Below, one piece after another: positions 15,465 to 23,180 of a DNA stretch of 32,707 bases. Source of the DNA: JBGTHB01 sp041746415 (GTDB lineage Bacteria > Pseudomonadota > Gammaproteobacteria > Coxiellales > Coxiellaceae); contig JBGTHB010000134.1 of NCBI GenBank assembly GCA_041746415.1, positions 1 through 32,707 on the forward strand, given 5' to 3'. Below the pieces are notes generated by a model, which ran no database searches, was not told the origin of the DNA, and saw nothing but the letters and a program-made list of their open reading frames with translations. Within the stretch, counting starts at the first letter, position 1. Every line of letters begins with the position of its first letter. A program made the position numbers and the translations under genes.

Positions 15465-17462
15465 ATGAGACCCGGTGTAGATTTCCAGTTGCTTCCTAAT
15501 GAAATTAACTATCTTTGTACGCAAGTGAAAGAAGTTTCCGAGACAGGTCCAGTTTTTGGTGCGTCTCTGACGCCCCCGATAGGTTTTAAAAGCGTTAAAT
15601 GTTTATCTGCATCAAACACGCCTATATTAGTTTTTCGGTTGGAAGGTGAAGATGGAACTGTCATTGCTAAGATTGTTCAGCCTGGTCTGGGTGACAACTT
15701 AACTACAAAAGCAAATCGATTGCAACAAGCTGAACTCCAGGCATATTTGGACTGTGCTGAGCATAAAATCGAAGACGTCCCGCGATTATTACCTCGAAGT
15801 TCTCCGCCAGCGCTTTATATTGAATGTTGTCAAGGTTATCAAGATCTTTTGATTTTTGACCAAACGTTTTTGCAAAATGGCAATTTTTCTGCAGCAGAAA
15901 TTGCGGTTATTCTGCAACAGATTACGCGCCGAATACTGGCAATTTTAGTCCAGTTTTACCAAAACACTGGCAAAATACATGGTGATATTAAACCTGACAA
16001 TATATTAGTCCGTATGGCTGGCGGCAGAATGGATGTTAAAATCATTGATTGGGCATTTACCCGTTCGGCTACGGATAAAATTAATAAAAGGTTTGGCACC
16101 GATTTTTATATGGCGCCAGAGGTTGTAGAAAAAAATAATCAAATAGATTATACAGCAATTGATATTTATTCGCTTTTTATGACGCTATTTTATATTTTTT
16201 TTTCTAATTACGACCAGGTTGAAGAATTATGGCGGCGTAAACAATCCGTTAGTCATGCAGCGCTTGCGTGTCTGTTACAGGGCGTGGTTAATGATGAAGA
16301 CTTTGGTTTGTCACAGCCATATATGGCCTGGTTTTATGCATTGGCTGCTAAAGTAAATTTGGGAGCGCAGGCGAGACCTAATGCTGTATCCTTATTTAAG
16401 CATTTTGATAGCTATTTTCCCGCGTTTATATCGCTAGGAAGAGGCTATTATCCTTTTGAATTTCTGATTGAGGCAATGCATTTTTTTCAGGCTAATGAAT
16501 CTAAAGGCGGCGCATGGTATAAAATTGAACTTGGCCCTTCGGATAGAGACAGAAAAATCGTTATTACGCTGATTAAAAGTGACAACAACGTTGTTAGTTT
16601 ACGACTCTGTTTAGAGCCTGCTGGACCAAGCTGCACAGTAAATCTTGTTGATCCAAAGAATGCCGACGCCTGTCGTTGGTTAGTGCATGAAGTGACAGCG
16701 CATGCTCATCTTGCTGAGCTTACTGAGGTTGGTTTTTTGCCGCTGTTGGAATTTGGGCCTGCACACAGTGTTGTTCCTGATACTTCAAATTACATTAAAC
16801 TCAGTCATTTATTTAATCTGATTCAGGATAAGGGTTCTGCAATTCACTTTTGGCCCTTAATAAAAAGGATCCTGCAGTTATTATTCATTCGAGTGGCATT
16901 TTTGCAAAATAATGAGTTAACTCACTATGGATTGGATTTAAATAGCGTTTTAGTGAGGACGGGTCCTAATGGGACATTGCCTTTAGACGATAAAGATGGT
17001 GTGACACTGGTTAGGCTCGAGTATGTAGAATCTTCAGAGGTGTTACTGCGAAAAGGCATGTTTCCTTTCCTTGCACCAGAAGTGGTGGTTTTTGAAACGC
17101 TTCAAGCTGAAAATAGGCTGCCAAGCGGCGAGAGGGTGAACAGCTACGCGCTTTATATTATAACGTTAATGATGATGTCAATTGGCATTGGGCAAGCGCG
17201 GCAGTACTTAGTCGCCTTTAATGACTACAACAAACAGTTTTTTTCATCACAAGAGTTATACAGGTGGGCACAACAGTTAATATTGGTATTGTCGCTTGAA
17301 CAGCAGCAATTTATTGCTGCTTGTGCTCTATTAGGAAAGGAAAATCCCAATGAGCGCGCATCCGTCCGTGATCTAATTAGCAATGGGATATTTGAGCAAC
17401 CTAGAGAAGAAGTAATAAGTGAATCAGCCGTAGTGACAAGATCTCAATCGTGTCATTTTTGA
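15465..17462 (+). CDS. Tandem kinase-pseudokinase protein (candidate secreted effector)
   Basis: A 665-residue soluble protein with two kinase folds. Domain 1 (about 40-320) is complete: K69 in VIAKIV, E90 in AELQAY, HGDIKPDN (172-179, D174), IIDWAF (D195, DFG changed to DWA), APE (217-219), AIDIYSLF and R304. Domain 2 (about 330-645) keeps the fold landmarks (VHEVTAHAHLAEL like helix C, APEVV at 537-541, NSYALYII like helix F, ERASVRD with R631). However, the catalytic loop has become HYGLDLNSV and the DFG site reads VRLEY, so the catalytic and metal-binding aspartates are lost: a pseudokinase. The tail ends SAVVTRSQSCHF, similar to the first kinase. The gene abuts the convergent C92-like gene with no intergenic base. 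A regulatory or scaffolding role for domain 2 is inference. Confidence 0.82.
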   Translation: MRPGVDFQLLPNEINYLCTQVKEVSETGPVFGASLTPPIGFKSVKCLSASNTPILVFRLEGEDGTVIAKIVQPGLGDNLTTKANRLQQAELQAYLDCAEHKIEDVPRLLPRSSPPALYIECCQGYQDLLIFDQTFLQNGNFSAAEIAVILQQITRRILAILVQFYQNTGKIHGDIKPDNILVRMAGGRMDVKIIDWAFTRSATDKINKRFGTDFYMAPEVVEKNNQIDYTAIDIYSLFMTLFYIFFSNYDQVEELWRRKQSVSHAALACLLQGVVNDEDFGLSQPYMAWFYALAAKVNLGAQARPNAVSLFKHFDSYFPAFISLGRGYYPFEFLIEAMHFFQANESKGGAWYKIELGPSDRDRKIVITLIKSDNNVVSLRLCLEPAGPSCTVNLVDPKNADACRWLVHEVTAHAHLAELTEVGFLPLLEFGPAHSVVPDTSNYIKLSHLFNLIQDKGSAIHFWPLIKRILQLLFIRVAFLQNNELTHYGLDLNSVLVRTGPNGTLPLDDKDGVTLVRLEYVESSEVLLRKGMFPFLAPEVVVFETLQAENRLPSGERVNSYALYIITLMMMSIGIGQARQYLVAFNDYNKQFFSSQELYRWAQQLILVLSLEQQQFIAACALLGKENPNERASVRDLISNGIFEQPREEVISESAVVTRSQSCHF

Positions 17463-18368
17463 TTAATCATTGTGTTGATCTTCTGCTGATTTTTTGGGTC
17501 GGATAAGGACCACGTCATCATCGTTGCTTAGTAATTCGTTATTCCAGGGCAGATCATGATAAGGCCCAGGGCCGGTGAAGGAAAAAATAGGATATTTAAT
17601 GATAGAAAAAAATGGCGAATAATCAAAATCGCTCGGTGTAAATAATTTTGGATTGCGATGAATGAATTCGACTTCGTCTTTCTCTTTGATTTTGGTTTTA
17701 CGAATTAAGGGTAAGATTGGAAAGTTCACCGACATAAAAGCTTCTGCCATCATGGCCGAACAAATGTCTTTGGCTACTGGTGTGGGATTTTCTGTAAACA
17801 AGCTCGATTTCCAGCGGCGTGGTATATACCAGCGGCCAGCTAGCATAAAGCGCGCTAAATCTAAAATATGACGCACATTATACGTTCGGCCTAATCTTTT
17901 AATGGCGAAATTGATAACACGTTGGGCGTCAGAATGGGCAATACCAGCGGGGCGACAAATACGAATATGATGATGTTGATAGCGTTCGATGGGGTGAACT
18001 TCAGTACCTTTACCCACAATCGTTTCAACTATTAATTGCTTTTGGGCCGAGCCGTGATAATGGCGGCGTAATAATTCGCGTATTTGCGGATCTTCAATGC
18101 TGTGTAAACGACCTACGTACAGTGCAGAATGCGTCCAAGGGCTGTGAATAATGTTTTTAATGATATTGCTAACGCGATTCGTGCCTTCAATCAGTAACAC
18201 ATCACCCGGAATAATTTCATGACAAATGCGGTCAAAGTCGCATAAATACTCATGGGATGGGTCGCCGCTGTCCGACATTAAATAATCGCAGATTTTATCA
18301 AAAATCCATTTTTGAAGGCTCATAAATTCATTATACCGTTCGCCAGTGAAAATGCGAACCTCAATCAT
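17463..18368 (-). CDS. YiiX/YebB-like permuted papain-fold cysteine peptidase (Peptidase_C92-like)
   Basis: A 301-residue soluble protein. GDVLLIEG (55-62), then SPWTHSALYVG (76-86, H80), an acidic residue at E115 in VETIVGKG, and ICSAMMAEAF (C203) follow the His-first, Cys-later order of circularly permuted NlpC/P60-like (LRAT-like) folds. Members act on peptide or lipid amide and ester bonds; YiiX-like proteins themselves are poorly characterised. The start overlaps the end of purB by 8 bp, so it is the downstream gene of a purB operon, an unusual partner for a purine enzyme. No signal peptide is seen. A cytosolic hydrolase or a translocated effector are both possible; the adjoining kinase genes make the latter worth testing. 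Confidence 0.7.
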   Translation of the reverse strand: MIEVRIFTGERYNEFMSLQKWIFDKICDYLMSDSGDPSHEYLCDFDRICHEIIPGDVLLIEGTNRVSNIIKNIIHSPWTHSALYVGRLHSIEDPQIRELLRRHYHGSAQKQLIVETIVGKGTEVHPIERYQHHHIRICRPAGIAHSDAQRVINFAIKRLGRTYNVRHILDLARFMLAGRWYIPRRWKSSLFTENPTPVAKDICSAMMAEAFMSVNFPILPLIRKTKIKEKDEVEFIHRNPKLFTPSDFDYSPFFSIIKYPIFSFTGPGPYHDLPWNNELLSNDDDVVLIRPKKSAEDQHND

Positions 18369-19740
18369 CCAAATTAATTGTGTCCGCTAAATTCGCAGCT
18401 AAACCAACATAACTTTGTGGAGTTAATGCCAGCAAGCGTTGTTTAGCACTATCACTGAGTTGGCTTTGTTGGATAAATTGCTGCAGTGTTGCTTGAGAGA
18501 CGTTTTTGCCGCGGGTAAATGCTTTGAGTTGTTCATAGGCATCAATAATCCCCTCAGCACGCATAACGGTTTGCACCGCTTCCGCTAATACTTCCCAATG
18601 GTTATTTAAATCATCGCCAATGATTTTTACATTTACTTCGATTTTATTTAGGCCTTTTAATAGGTTTTGGTAGGCCAATAAACAATAACCAAACACGCTG
18701 CCTAAATTACGCAATACTGTGGAATCACTTAAATCGCGTTGCCAGCGTGATATCGGTAATTTGTTAGCAAGGTGTTGAGCTAAGGCATTGGCAATGCCTA
18801 AATTGCCTTCAGCATTTTCAAAATCAATGGGATTAATTTTGTGGGGCATGGTGGAGGAGCCTATCTCATTTGCACCGTGTTTTTGGCCAAAATAATGTAA
18901 GCTGATGTAGCTCCACACATCACGCGAAAAATCCAACAAGATAGTATTGATGCGGCTGATATTGTGTAATAACGCAGCTAAATGATCGTGTGGTTCAATT
19001 TGGGTGGTGTAAGTGTTAACGTCCAATCCTAAATTTTCGATAAACCTTTTCGTCACTGCAAGCCAATCAATATTAGGAAAAGCGCTAACGTGAGCATTAT
19101 AATTACCCACCGCGCCGTTAAATTTGGCAGGGATAGCTAACTTTTTTAATTGATTAAGTTGATGCGACAAACGCATTATGACATTCGCAAACTCTTTGCC
19201 CACTGTAGTAGGGCTTGCCGCCTGACCGTGGGTGCGCGCTAACATGGCTAAGGCGCGATAGTTATGAGTCATGGGCTTTAAAAAATTTATAATTGCTTCG
19301 AGTTTAGGGATGAGCACTTCATCTCGGGTGCGTTTCACCATCAATGCGTAAGCCACATTATTGATATCTTCAGAGGTGCAGCCAAAATGAATAAATGGGA
19401 TGGCGTGATTAAGTTCATCGTTAATGGAAAGTTTTTGCTGCAAATAATATTCGACGGCTTTGACATCGTGTTTAGTCGTGGCTTCAATTTGCTTGATTTT
19501 ATCGGCTTCAGCTAAAGAAAAGTTATTTACGAGTTGGGTGAGATAATGAATGGATTTGTCGCTGAACTTATCAAGGCCCGTGGGTTTTACGGTTTGACTT
19601 AAGGTAATGAGCCACTCCACTTCAACTTGTAAGCGAAATTGAATCAAGCCATATTCGCTGACTAAAGGGTTAAGTGCTTCAAGCTGGTTGGCGTAGCGGC
19701 CGTCGAGGGGGGAGAGAGAAAGTAGCTGTGTCACATTCAT
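18361..19740 (-). CDS. purB: Adenylosuccinate lyase
   Basis: Cleaves SAICAR to AICAR and adenylosuccinate to AMP, two steps of purine synthesis. The 459 residues match the family. The N-terminus LLSLSPLDGRYA is typical of the gamma-proteobacterial form. H171 in ARTHGQ is the catalytic acid, and S295/S296 lie in the mobile loop of the fumarase/lyase signature GSSTMPHKINP (294-304). TSED (122-125) is also conserved. On the minus strand a TTGACA (19816-19821) with TAGGCA (19794-19799) is a possible promoter. The downstream C92-like gene overlaps the stop. hflD, often next to purB in gamma-proteobacteria, is absent here. Confidence 0.96.
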   Translation of the reverse strand: MNVTQLLSLSPLDGRYANQLEALNPLVSEYGLIQFRLQVEVEWLITLSQTVKPTGLDKFSDKSIHYLTQLVNNFSLAEADKIKQIEATTKHDVKAVEYYLQQKLSINDELNHAIPFIHFGCTSEDINNVAYALMVKRTRDEVLIPKLEAIINFLKPMTHNYRALAMLARTHGQAASPTTVGKEFANVIMRLSHQLNQLKKLAIPAKFNGAVGNYNAHVSAFPNIDWLAVTKRFIENLGLDVNTYTTQIEPHDHLAALLHNISRINTILLDFSRDVWSYISLHYFGQKHGANEIGSSTMPHKINPIDFENAEGNLGIANALAQHLANKLPISRWQRDLSDSTVLRNLGSVFGYCLLAYQNLLKGLNKIEVNVKIIGDDLNNHWEVLAEAVQTVMRAEGIIDAYEQLKAFTRGKNVSQATLQQFIQQSQLSDSAKQRLLALTPQSYVGLAANLADTINLDD

Positions 19741-19793
19741 TTGCGGTTCCTATTCATCGGTGCTTGAGTGGTTAATTTGTTGAAATGAACCCA

Positions 19794-19821
19794 TGCCTAG
19801 ATTACCATTCACCCCTGTCAA
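19794..19821 (-). promoter_or_regulatory. Putative purB promoter
   Basis: On the minus strand a perfect -35 TTGACA (19816-19821) is followed 16 bp later by a -10-like TAGGCA (19794-19799), about 54 bp before the purB ATG. The -10 is a poor match, so this is a suggestion only. Confidence 0.35.
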
Positions 19822-19845
19822 TCACCATCCCCAAAAGGTACCCGG

Positions 19846-20955
19846 ATGAAATTTATCGACCTTGATCGTCAATACCAGCGTATTCATTTGGATTTAAATA
19901 CACGCTTAACTGACGTACTGACACACCAGCAATTTATTAACGGCCCTGAGTTACGTCAAATGGAAGTCGAGCTGGCAGCGCGAGTGGGTGTGACCCATTG
20001 TATCGCAGTAGCGAATGGCACGGTGGCATTGCAAGTCGCCTTAATGGCGTTAAATATTCTGCCTGGTGATGAAGTAATTACAGCTGATTTTAGTTTTTTT
20101 GGCACTGCAGAAACGATTTTATTGGCTGGTGCTAAACCCATTTTTGTGGATATTGATCCTGACACATTTAATCTCGATGCCACTCAATTAGAAGCCGCTA
20201 TTACCTCAAAAACCAAAGCGATCATGCCGGTTTCATTGTATGGTCAGTGTGCTGATTTTGATGCGATTAATATCATTGCAGGCCAGCATAATATTCCTGT
20301 CATTGAAGATGCGGCGCAAAGTTTTGGTGCTACGTATAAAGGGCGTGAATCGTGCAGTTTATCCACTATTGGGTGCACTAGTTTTTTTCCAACTAAGCCA
20401 TTGGGTTGCTATGGTGATGGCGGCGCGTGTTTTACTAATGATGATGAATTGGCACGACAAATGCGCATGATTATTAATCATGGCGAAGAAGGTAAATATA
20501 ATCATGTGCGTTTAGGTATGAATGCGCGCTTTGATACTTTGCAAGCGGCGGTGATGTTAGCAAAGCTTGAAATATTTGATGATGAAATAACTAAGCGGCG
20601 CAATATTGCGAGTCTTTATAATAATGCGCTCAAAGATATTGTGACGGTGCCGCGCATTGAAAGCTTTAATGAAAGTGTGTATGCGCAATACACGGTACGT
20701 GTAGCCAATAGAGAGGCGGTACGTGAAGCGCTGGCTGAAAAAGGTATACCGACAGCGGTGCATTATCCAAAAGCGTTACATCAACAGCCTATTATGGGCG
20801 AAGCTATTAATAAATTACCCATTTGTACTGAATCACTTAAAGCGGCTGACGAAGTGTTAAGTTTGCCCTTTCATCCTTATCTTACTGAAGAGCAAATTGA
20901 TTTGGTTAGCACCGCATTAAAAGAAGTGCTGTGCTATGCTGAAGAGCCAGTTTAA
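19846..20955 (+). CDS. DegT/DnrJ/EryC1-family nucleotide-sugar aminotransferase (WbpE/WlbC-like)
   Basis: A PLP-dependent transaminase of 369 residues. K184 in SFFPTKPLGCYGDGG (179-193) would form the Schiff base; ANGTVAL (56-62) binds the phosphate, and EDAAQSFGA (154-162) carries the PLP aspartate. The MPVSLYGQCADFDAIN stretch and the whole layout are very close to P. aeruginosa WbpE, which aminates UDP-3-keto-GlcNAc-uronic acid on the way to UDP-diNAcManA for O-antigen, using glutamate. None of the partner genes (wbpA, wbpB, wbpD, wbpI) are in this window, so the gene is isolated from its pathway here. An AAAAGG ribosome site precedes ATG. Divergent from purB. Confidence 0.88.
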   Translation: MKFIDLDRQYQRIHLDLNTRLTDVLTHQQFINGPELRQMEVELAARVGVTHCIAVANGTVALQVALMALNILPGDEVITADFSFFGTAETILLAGAKPIFVDIDPDTFNLDATQLEAAITSKTKAIMPVSLYGQCADFDAINIIAGQHNIPVIEDAAQSFGATYKGRESCSLSTIGCTSFFPTKPLGCYGDGGACFTNDDELARQMRMIINHGEEGKYNHVRLGMNARFDTLQAAVMLAKLEIFDDEITKRRNIASLYNNALKDIVTVPRIESFNESVYAQYTVRVANREAVREALAEKGIPTAVHYPKALHQQPIMGEAINKLPICTESLKAADEVLSLPFHPYLTEEQIDLVSTALKEVLCYAEEPV

Positions 20956-20990
20956 ATTAGTGTGATAATAAAGCCACGCTGCTAGTAGGT

Positions 20991-21026
20991 GAGCTGCAAA
21001 TTGGCTGTTATTGCCGATTTAAACCC
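20991..21026 (-). repeat. Dispersed intergenic repeat, copy C
   Basis: The reverse complement reads GGGTTTAAATCGGCAATAAC followed by AGCCAATTTGCAGCTC. It matches the copy at 23077-23129 with 6 mismatches over 36 bp, in the opposite orientation. It lies just upstream of the symporter gene. Confidence 0.65.
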
Positions 21027-21053
21027 ACAACAAGCGAAGGAGCGACGAACGCA

Positions 21054-22289
21054 ATGGCCACGGAAGCGGCGACACTGATTACCCCTCGTTTTACGTTAAA
21101 AATTATTTGCGCCATGTTGTTGGCTGTGGCGGTGGGTTTATTACTGCGTTGGCTGCCCATTGCTGATAGTGTGCGTGAGTTTTTAGCTGATGGTGTGTTT
21201 TACACCTTGGGACAAGTTTTTTTACGTTTATTGCAGTTGCTTGTGGTGCCAGTGGTGTTTGTGTCAATTGTCTGTGGTACCGCCAGTTTAGGTGGTGGTA
21301 AAGCATTAGCGCGCATTAGTATCAAAACGGTTAGTCTTTATTTATTAACAACGGTTATTGCGATTTCATTTGCGTTATTTTTAGCAAGCTTATTGCATAT
21401 CGGTGCGGGTTTTTCATTAGCACACACTGCTACTTACCAGGTTAAGACACCAAGCTCATTGCCGAATCTTTTGGTGTCATTGTTTCCAGTTAATCCATTT
21501 AAATCACTCGCTGAAGGCAATTTATTGCAAGTGATTTTGTTTGCATTGCTATTTGGATTAGCACTTTCAGTTAGTAAAACCAAAGCGAAACCGCTGATTG
21601 ATTTTTTTAACAGTGCTAATACCGTTATAATTAAGCTGGTTTTATTGATAATGCGCGTTGCACCTTATGGTGTGTTTTGTCTGTTGGCGCAGTTGTTAAT
21701 AAAAGTGGGGTTTGCCGCTATTTGGCAATTGATGGGATATTTTTTTGCGGTGCTACTGTGTTTAATGCTGCAGTTATTTGTTGTCTATAGTGTATTGTTA
21801 GTTAGTTTGGCAAAACGTTCACCATGTGCTTTTTTTGAAAATTTTTATAGTGTGATGTTGTTTGCTTTTAGTGTATCAAGCAGTAACGCGTGTATACCCA
21901 TAACAATGCAAGCCGTTAAAAATCGCCTGCAAGTTAAACCTGAAATTGCTGAGTTTGTTATTCCAGTGGGAGCGACCATTAATATGGATGGTACCGCGAT
22001 TATGCAAGGTGTGGCCACGGTGTTTATTGCTAACGCCTATGCGATTCATTTAACGTTGATGCAATTTATTACCGTTATTGTTATGGCGACGTTATCTTCA
22101 ATTGGTACCGCCGGTGTGCCATCAGTGGGATTAATTACGTTAGCTATGGTGTTGCAACAAGTGGGTTTACCCGTCGATGGTATTGCGCTTATTATCGGCA
22201 TAGATCGTTTGCTTGATATGGTGCGTACAGCGGTAAACGTTTCAGGTGATGCCGTGGTGGCGTGTATCGTCAATCGTTTCGAAAAATAA
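21054..22289 (+). CDS. Dicarboxylate/amino acid:cation symporter (GltP/DctA family)
   Basis: An inner-membrane secondary transporter (DAACS family) of 411 residues, taking up glutamate, aspartate or C4-dicarboxylates with H+ or Na+. Six N-terminal helices are followed by the signature C-terminal half. A serine-rich re-entrant hairpin (FSVSSSNACIP), the NMDGTAIMQG motif in TM7 and the second hairpin SSIGTAGVPSVG are all present, as is DRLLDMVRTAVNVSGDAV in TM8, which holds the substrate-contacting Asp and Asn. An AAGGAG ribosome site stands 12 bases before ATG. The following dehydrogenase gene starts 14 bp after its stop, so they are probably co-transcribed. Amino acids are a main carbon source of Legionella-like bacteria, which would fit such a carrier; the exact substrate is not determined. 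Confidence 0.9.
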   Translation: MATEAATLITPRFTLKIICAMLLAVAVGLLLRWLPIADSVREFLADGVFYTLGQVFLRLLQLLVVPVVFVSIVCGTASLGGGKALARISIKTVSLYLLTTVIAISFALFLASLLHIGAGFSLAHTATYQVKTPSSLPNLLVSLFPVNPFKSLAEGNLLQVILFALLFGLALSVSKTKAKPLIDFFNSANTVIIKLVLLIMRVAPYGVFCLLAQLLIKVGFAAIWQLMGYFFAVLLCLMLQLFVVYSVLLVSLAKRSPCAFFENFYSVMLFAFSVSSSNACIPITMQAVKNRLQVKPEIAEFVIPVGATINMDGTAIMQGVATVFIANAYAIHLTLMQFITVIVMATLSSIGTAGVPSVGLITLAMVLQQVGLPVDGIALIIGIDRLLDMVRTAVNVSGDAVVACIVNRFEK

Positions 22290-22303
22290 ATATTGAGGAA
22301 GCT

Positions 22304-23068
22304 ATGCAATTACAAAATAAAGTAGCAGTGATTAGCGGTGGTGCGTCCGGATTAGGTGAGGCTACAGCGAAACAATTAGTGAGCCAGGGTGTGAAAGTTG
22401 CCTTGTTGGATAGTAATTCGCATGCGTTAAAAAAAGTGGCTACTGAAATAAATGCCTTGTCGTTGGTATGTGATGTGACCTCTGCTGAAGAAGTGGAAGC
22501 TGCGGTGAGAGCAATTGTAAAAGAGTTTGCGGCAATTCATATCGTGGTGAATTGCGCTGGGATCGCTCCTGCAGCAAAAATCGTTGGGCGAGAAGAAATT
22601 CATTCATTGGATTTATTTAAAAAAGTGCTGGATGTTAATTTAGTGGGGACATTTAATGTGTTGCGGTTGTGTGCGGCACAAATGACAACGCAACAACCCT
22701 ATGATGACGACGGCGCGCGCGGTGTAATAATTAATACCGCTTCTGTTGCTGCATTTGAAGGCCAAATTGGTCAAGCTGCTTATAGTGCTTCTAAAGGAGG
22801 CCTAGTAGCGATGACGTTACCCATTGCACGCGAGTTAGCGCGGTTTGGTATTCGTGTATTAGCCATTGCGCCTGGAATTATGCACACGCCCATGATGGCG
22901 GCGATGCCAGAGAAAGTGCAACATGCTTTAGCAGCGAGTGTGACTTTTCCTAAACGCCTGGGTCAGGCGCAAGAGTACGCTAAATTAGTGCAAGCGATGA
23001 TTGAAAATGATTATTTGAATGGCGAGGTTGTGCGTTTAGATGGTGGTATTCGTATGACTGAAAAGTAA
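22304..23068 (+). CDS. Short-chain dehydrogenase, 3-hydroxyacyl-CoA dehydrogenase type 2 (HSD10)-like
   Basis: A 254-residue classical SDR. The NAD loop GGASGLG (12-18), NCAG (83-86), catalytic S147 (NTASVAA), Y160 and K164 (YSASK), and PGIMHTPM are present. The long insertion after helix 4 (AAQMTTQQPYDDDGARG) and the motif AAFEGQIGQAAYSASKGG are characteristic of the HSD10/HADH2 group, which oxidises short 3-hydroxyacyl-CoAs in beta-oxidation or branched amino-acid breakdown. The ATG at 22304 has GAGGA 5 bases upstream and starts like the family (MQLQNKVAVISGG); the frame extends 14 codons into the symporter gene, but that part is not family-like. Confidence 0.87.
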   Translation: MQLQNKVAVISGGASGLGEATAKQLVSQGVKVALLDSNSHALKKVATEINALSLVCDVTSAEEVEAAVRAIVKEFAAIHIVVNCAGIAPAAKIVGREEIHSLDLFKKVLDVNLVGTFNVLRLCAAQMTTQQPYDDDGARGVIINTASVAAFEGQIGQAAYSASKGGLVAMTLPIARELARFGIRVLAIAPGIMHTPMMAAMPEKVQHALAASVTFPKRLGQAQEYAKLVQAMIENDYLNGEVVRLDGGIRMTEK

Positions 23069-23076
23069 GACTGCTC

Positions 23077-23129
23077 GCTTATGGGTTAAAATCGGTAACA
23101 ACGGCCAATTTGTAGCTCATCTTTATCGG
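23077..23129 (+). repeat. Dispersed intergenic repeat, copy D (longest)
   Basis: The most complete copy of the family. Its blocks are GCTTATGGGTTAAAATCGG, AACAACGGCCAATTTG and AGCTCATCTTTATC. Copy A (9856-9886) matches its left half, copy C (20991-21026, inverted) its centre and copy B (12221-12268) its whole length more weakly. It lies between the SDR gene and the pgi promoter. Confidence 0.65.
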
Positions 23130-23140
23130 AACCTGAAAAG

Positions 23141-23170
23141 TTGCCTTTTGTGAGTGGCTTGCGCTAGAAT
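23141..23170 (+). promoter_or_regulatory. Putative pgi promoter
   Basis: TTGCCT (23141-23146) and TAGAAT (23165-23170) are separated by 18 bp. The -10 ends 10 bases before the ATG at 23181, which would give a transcript with almost no leader; no ribosome site precedes that ATG. An alternative GTG start at 23154 lies inside the promoter. Confidence 0.4.
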
Positions 23171-23180
23171 CCTTGCCACT

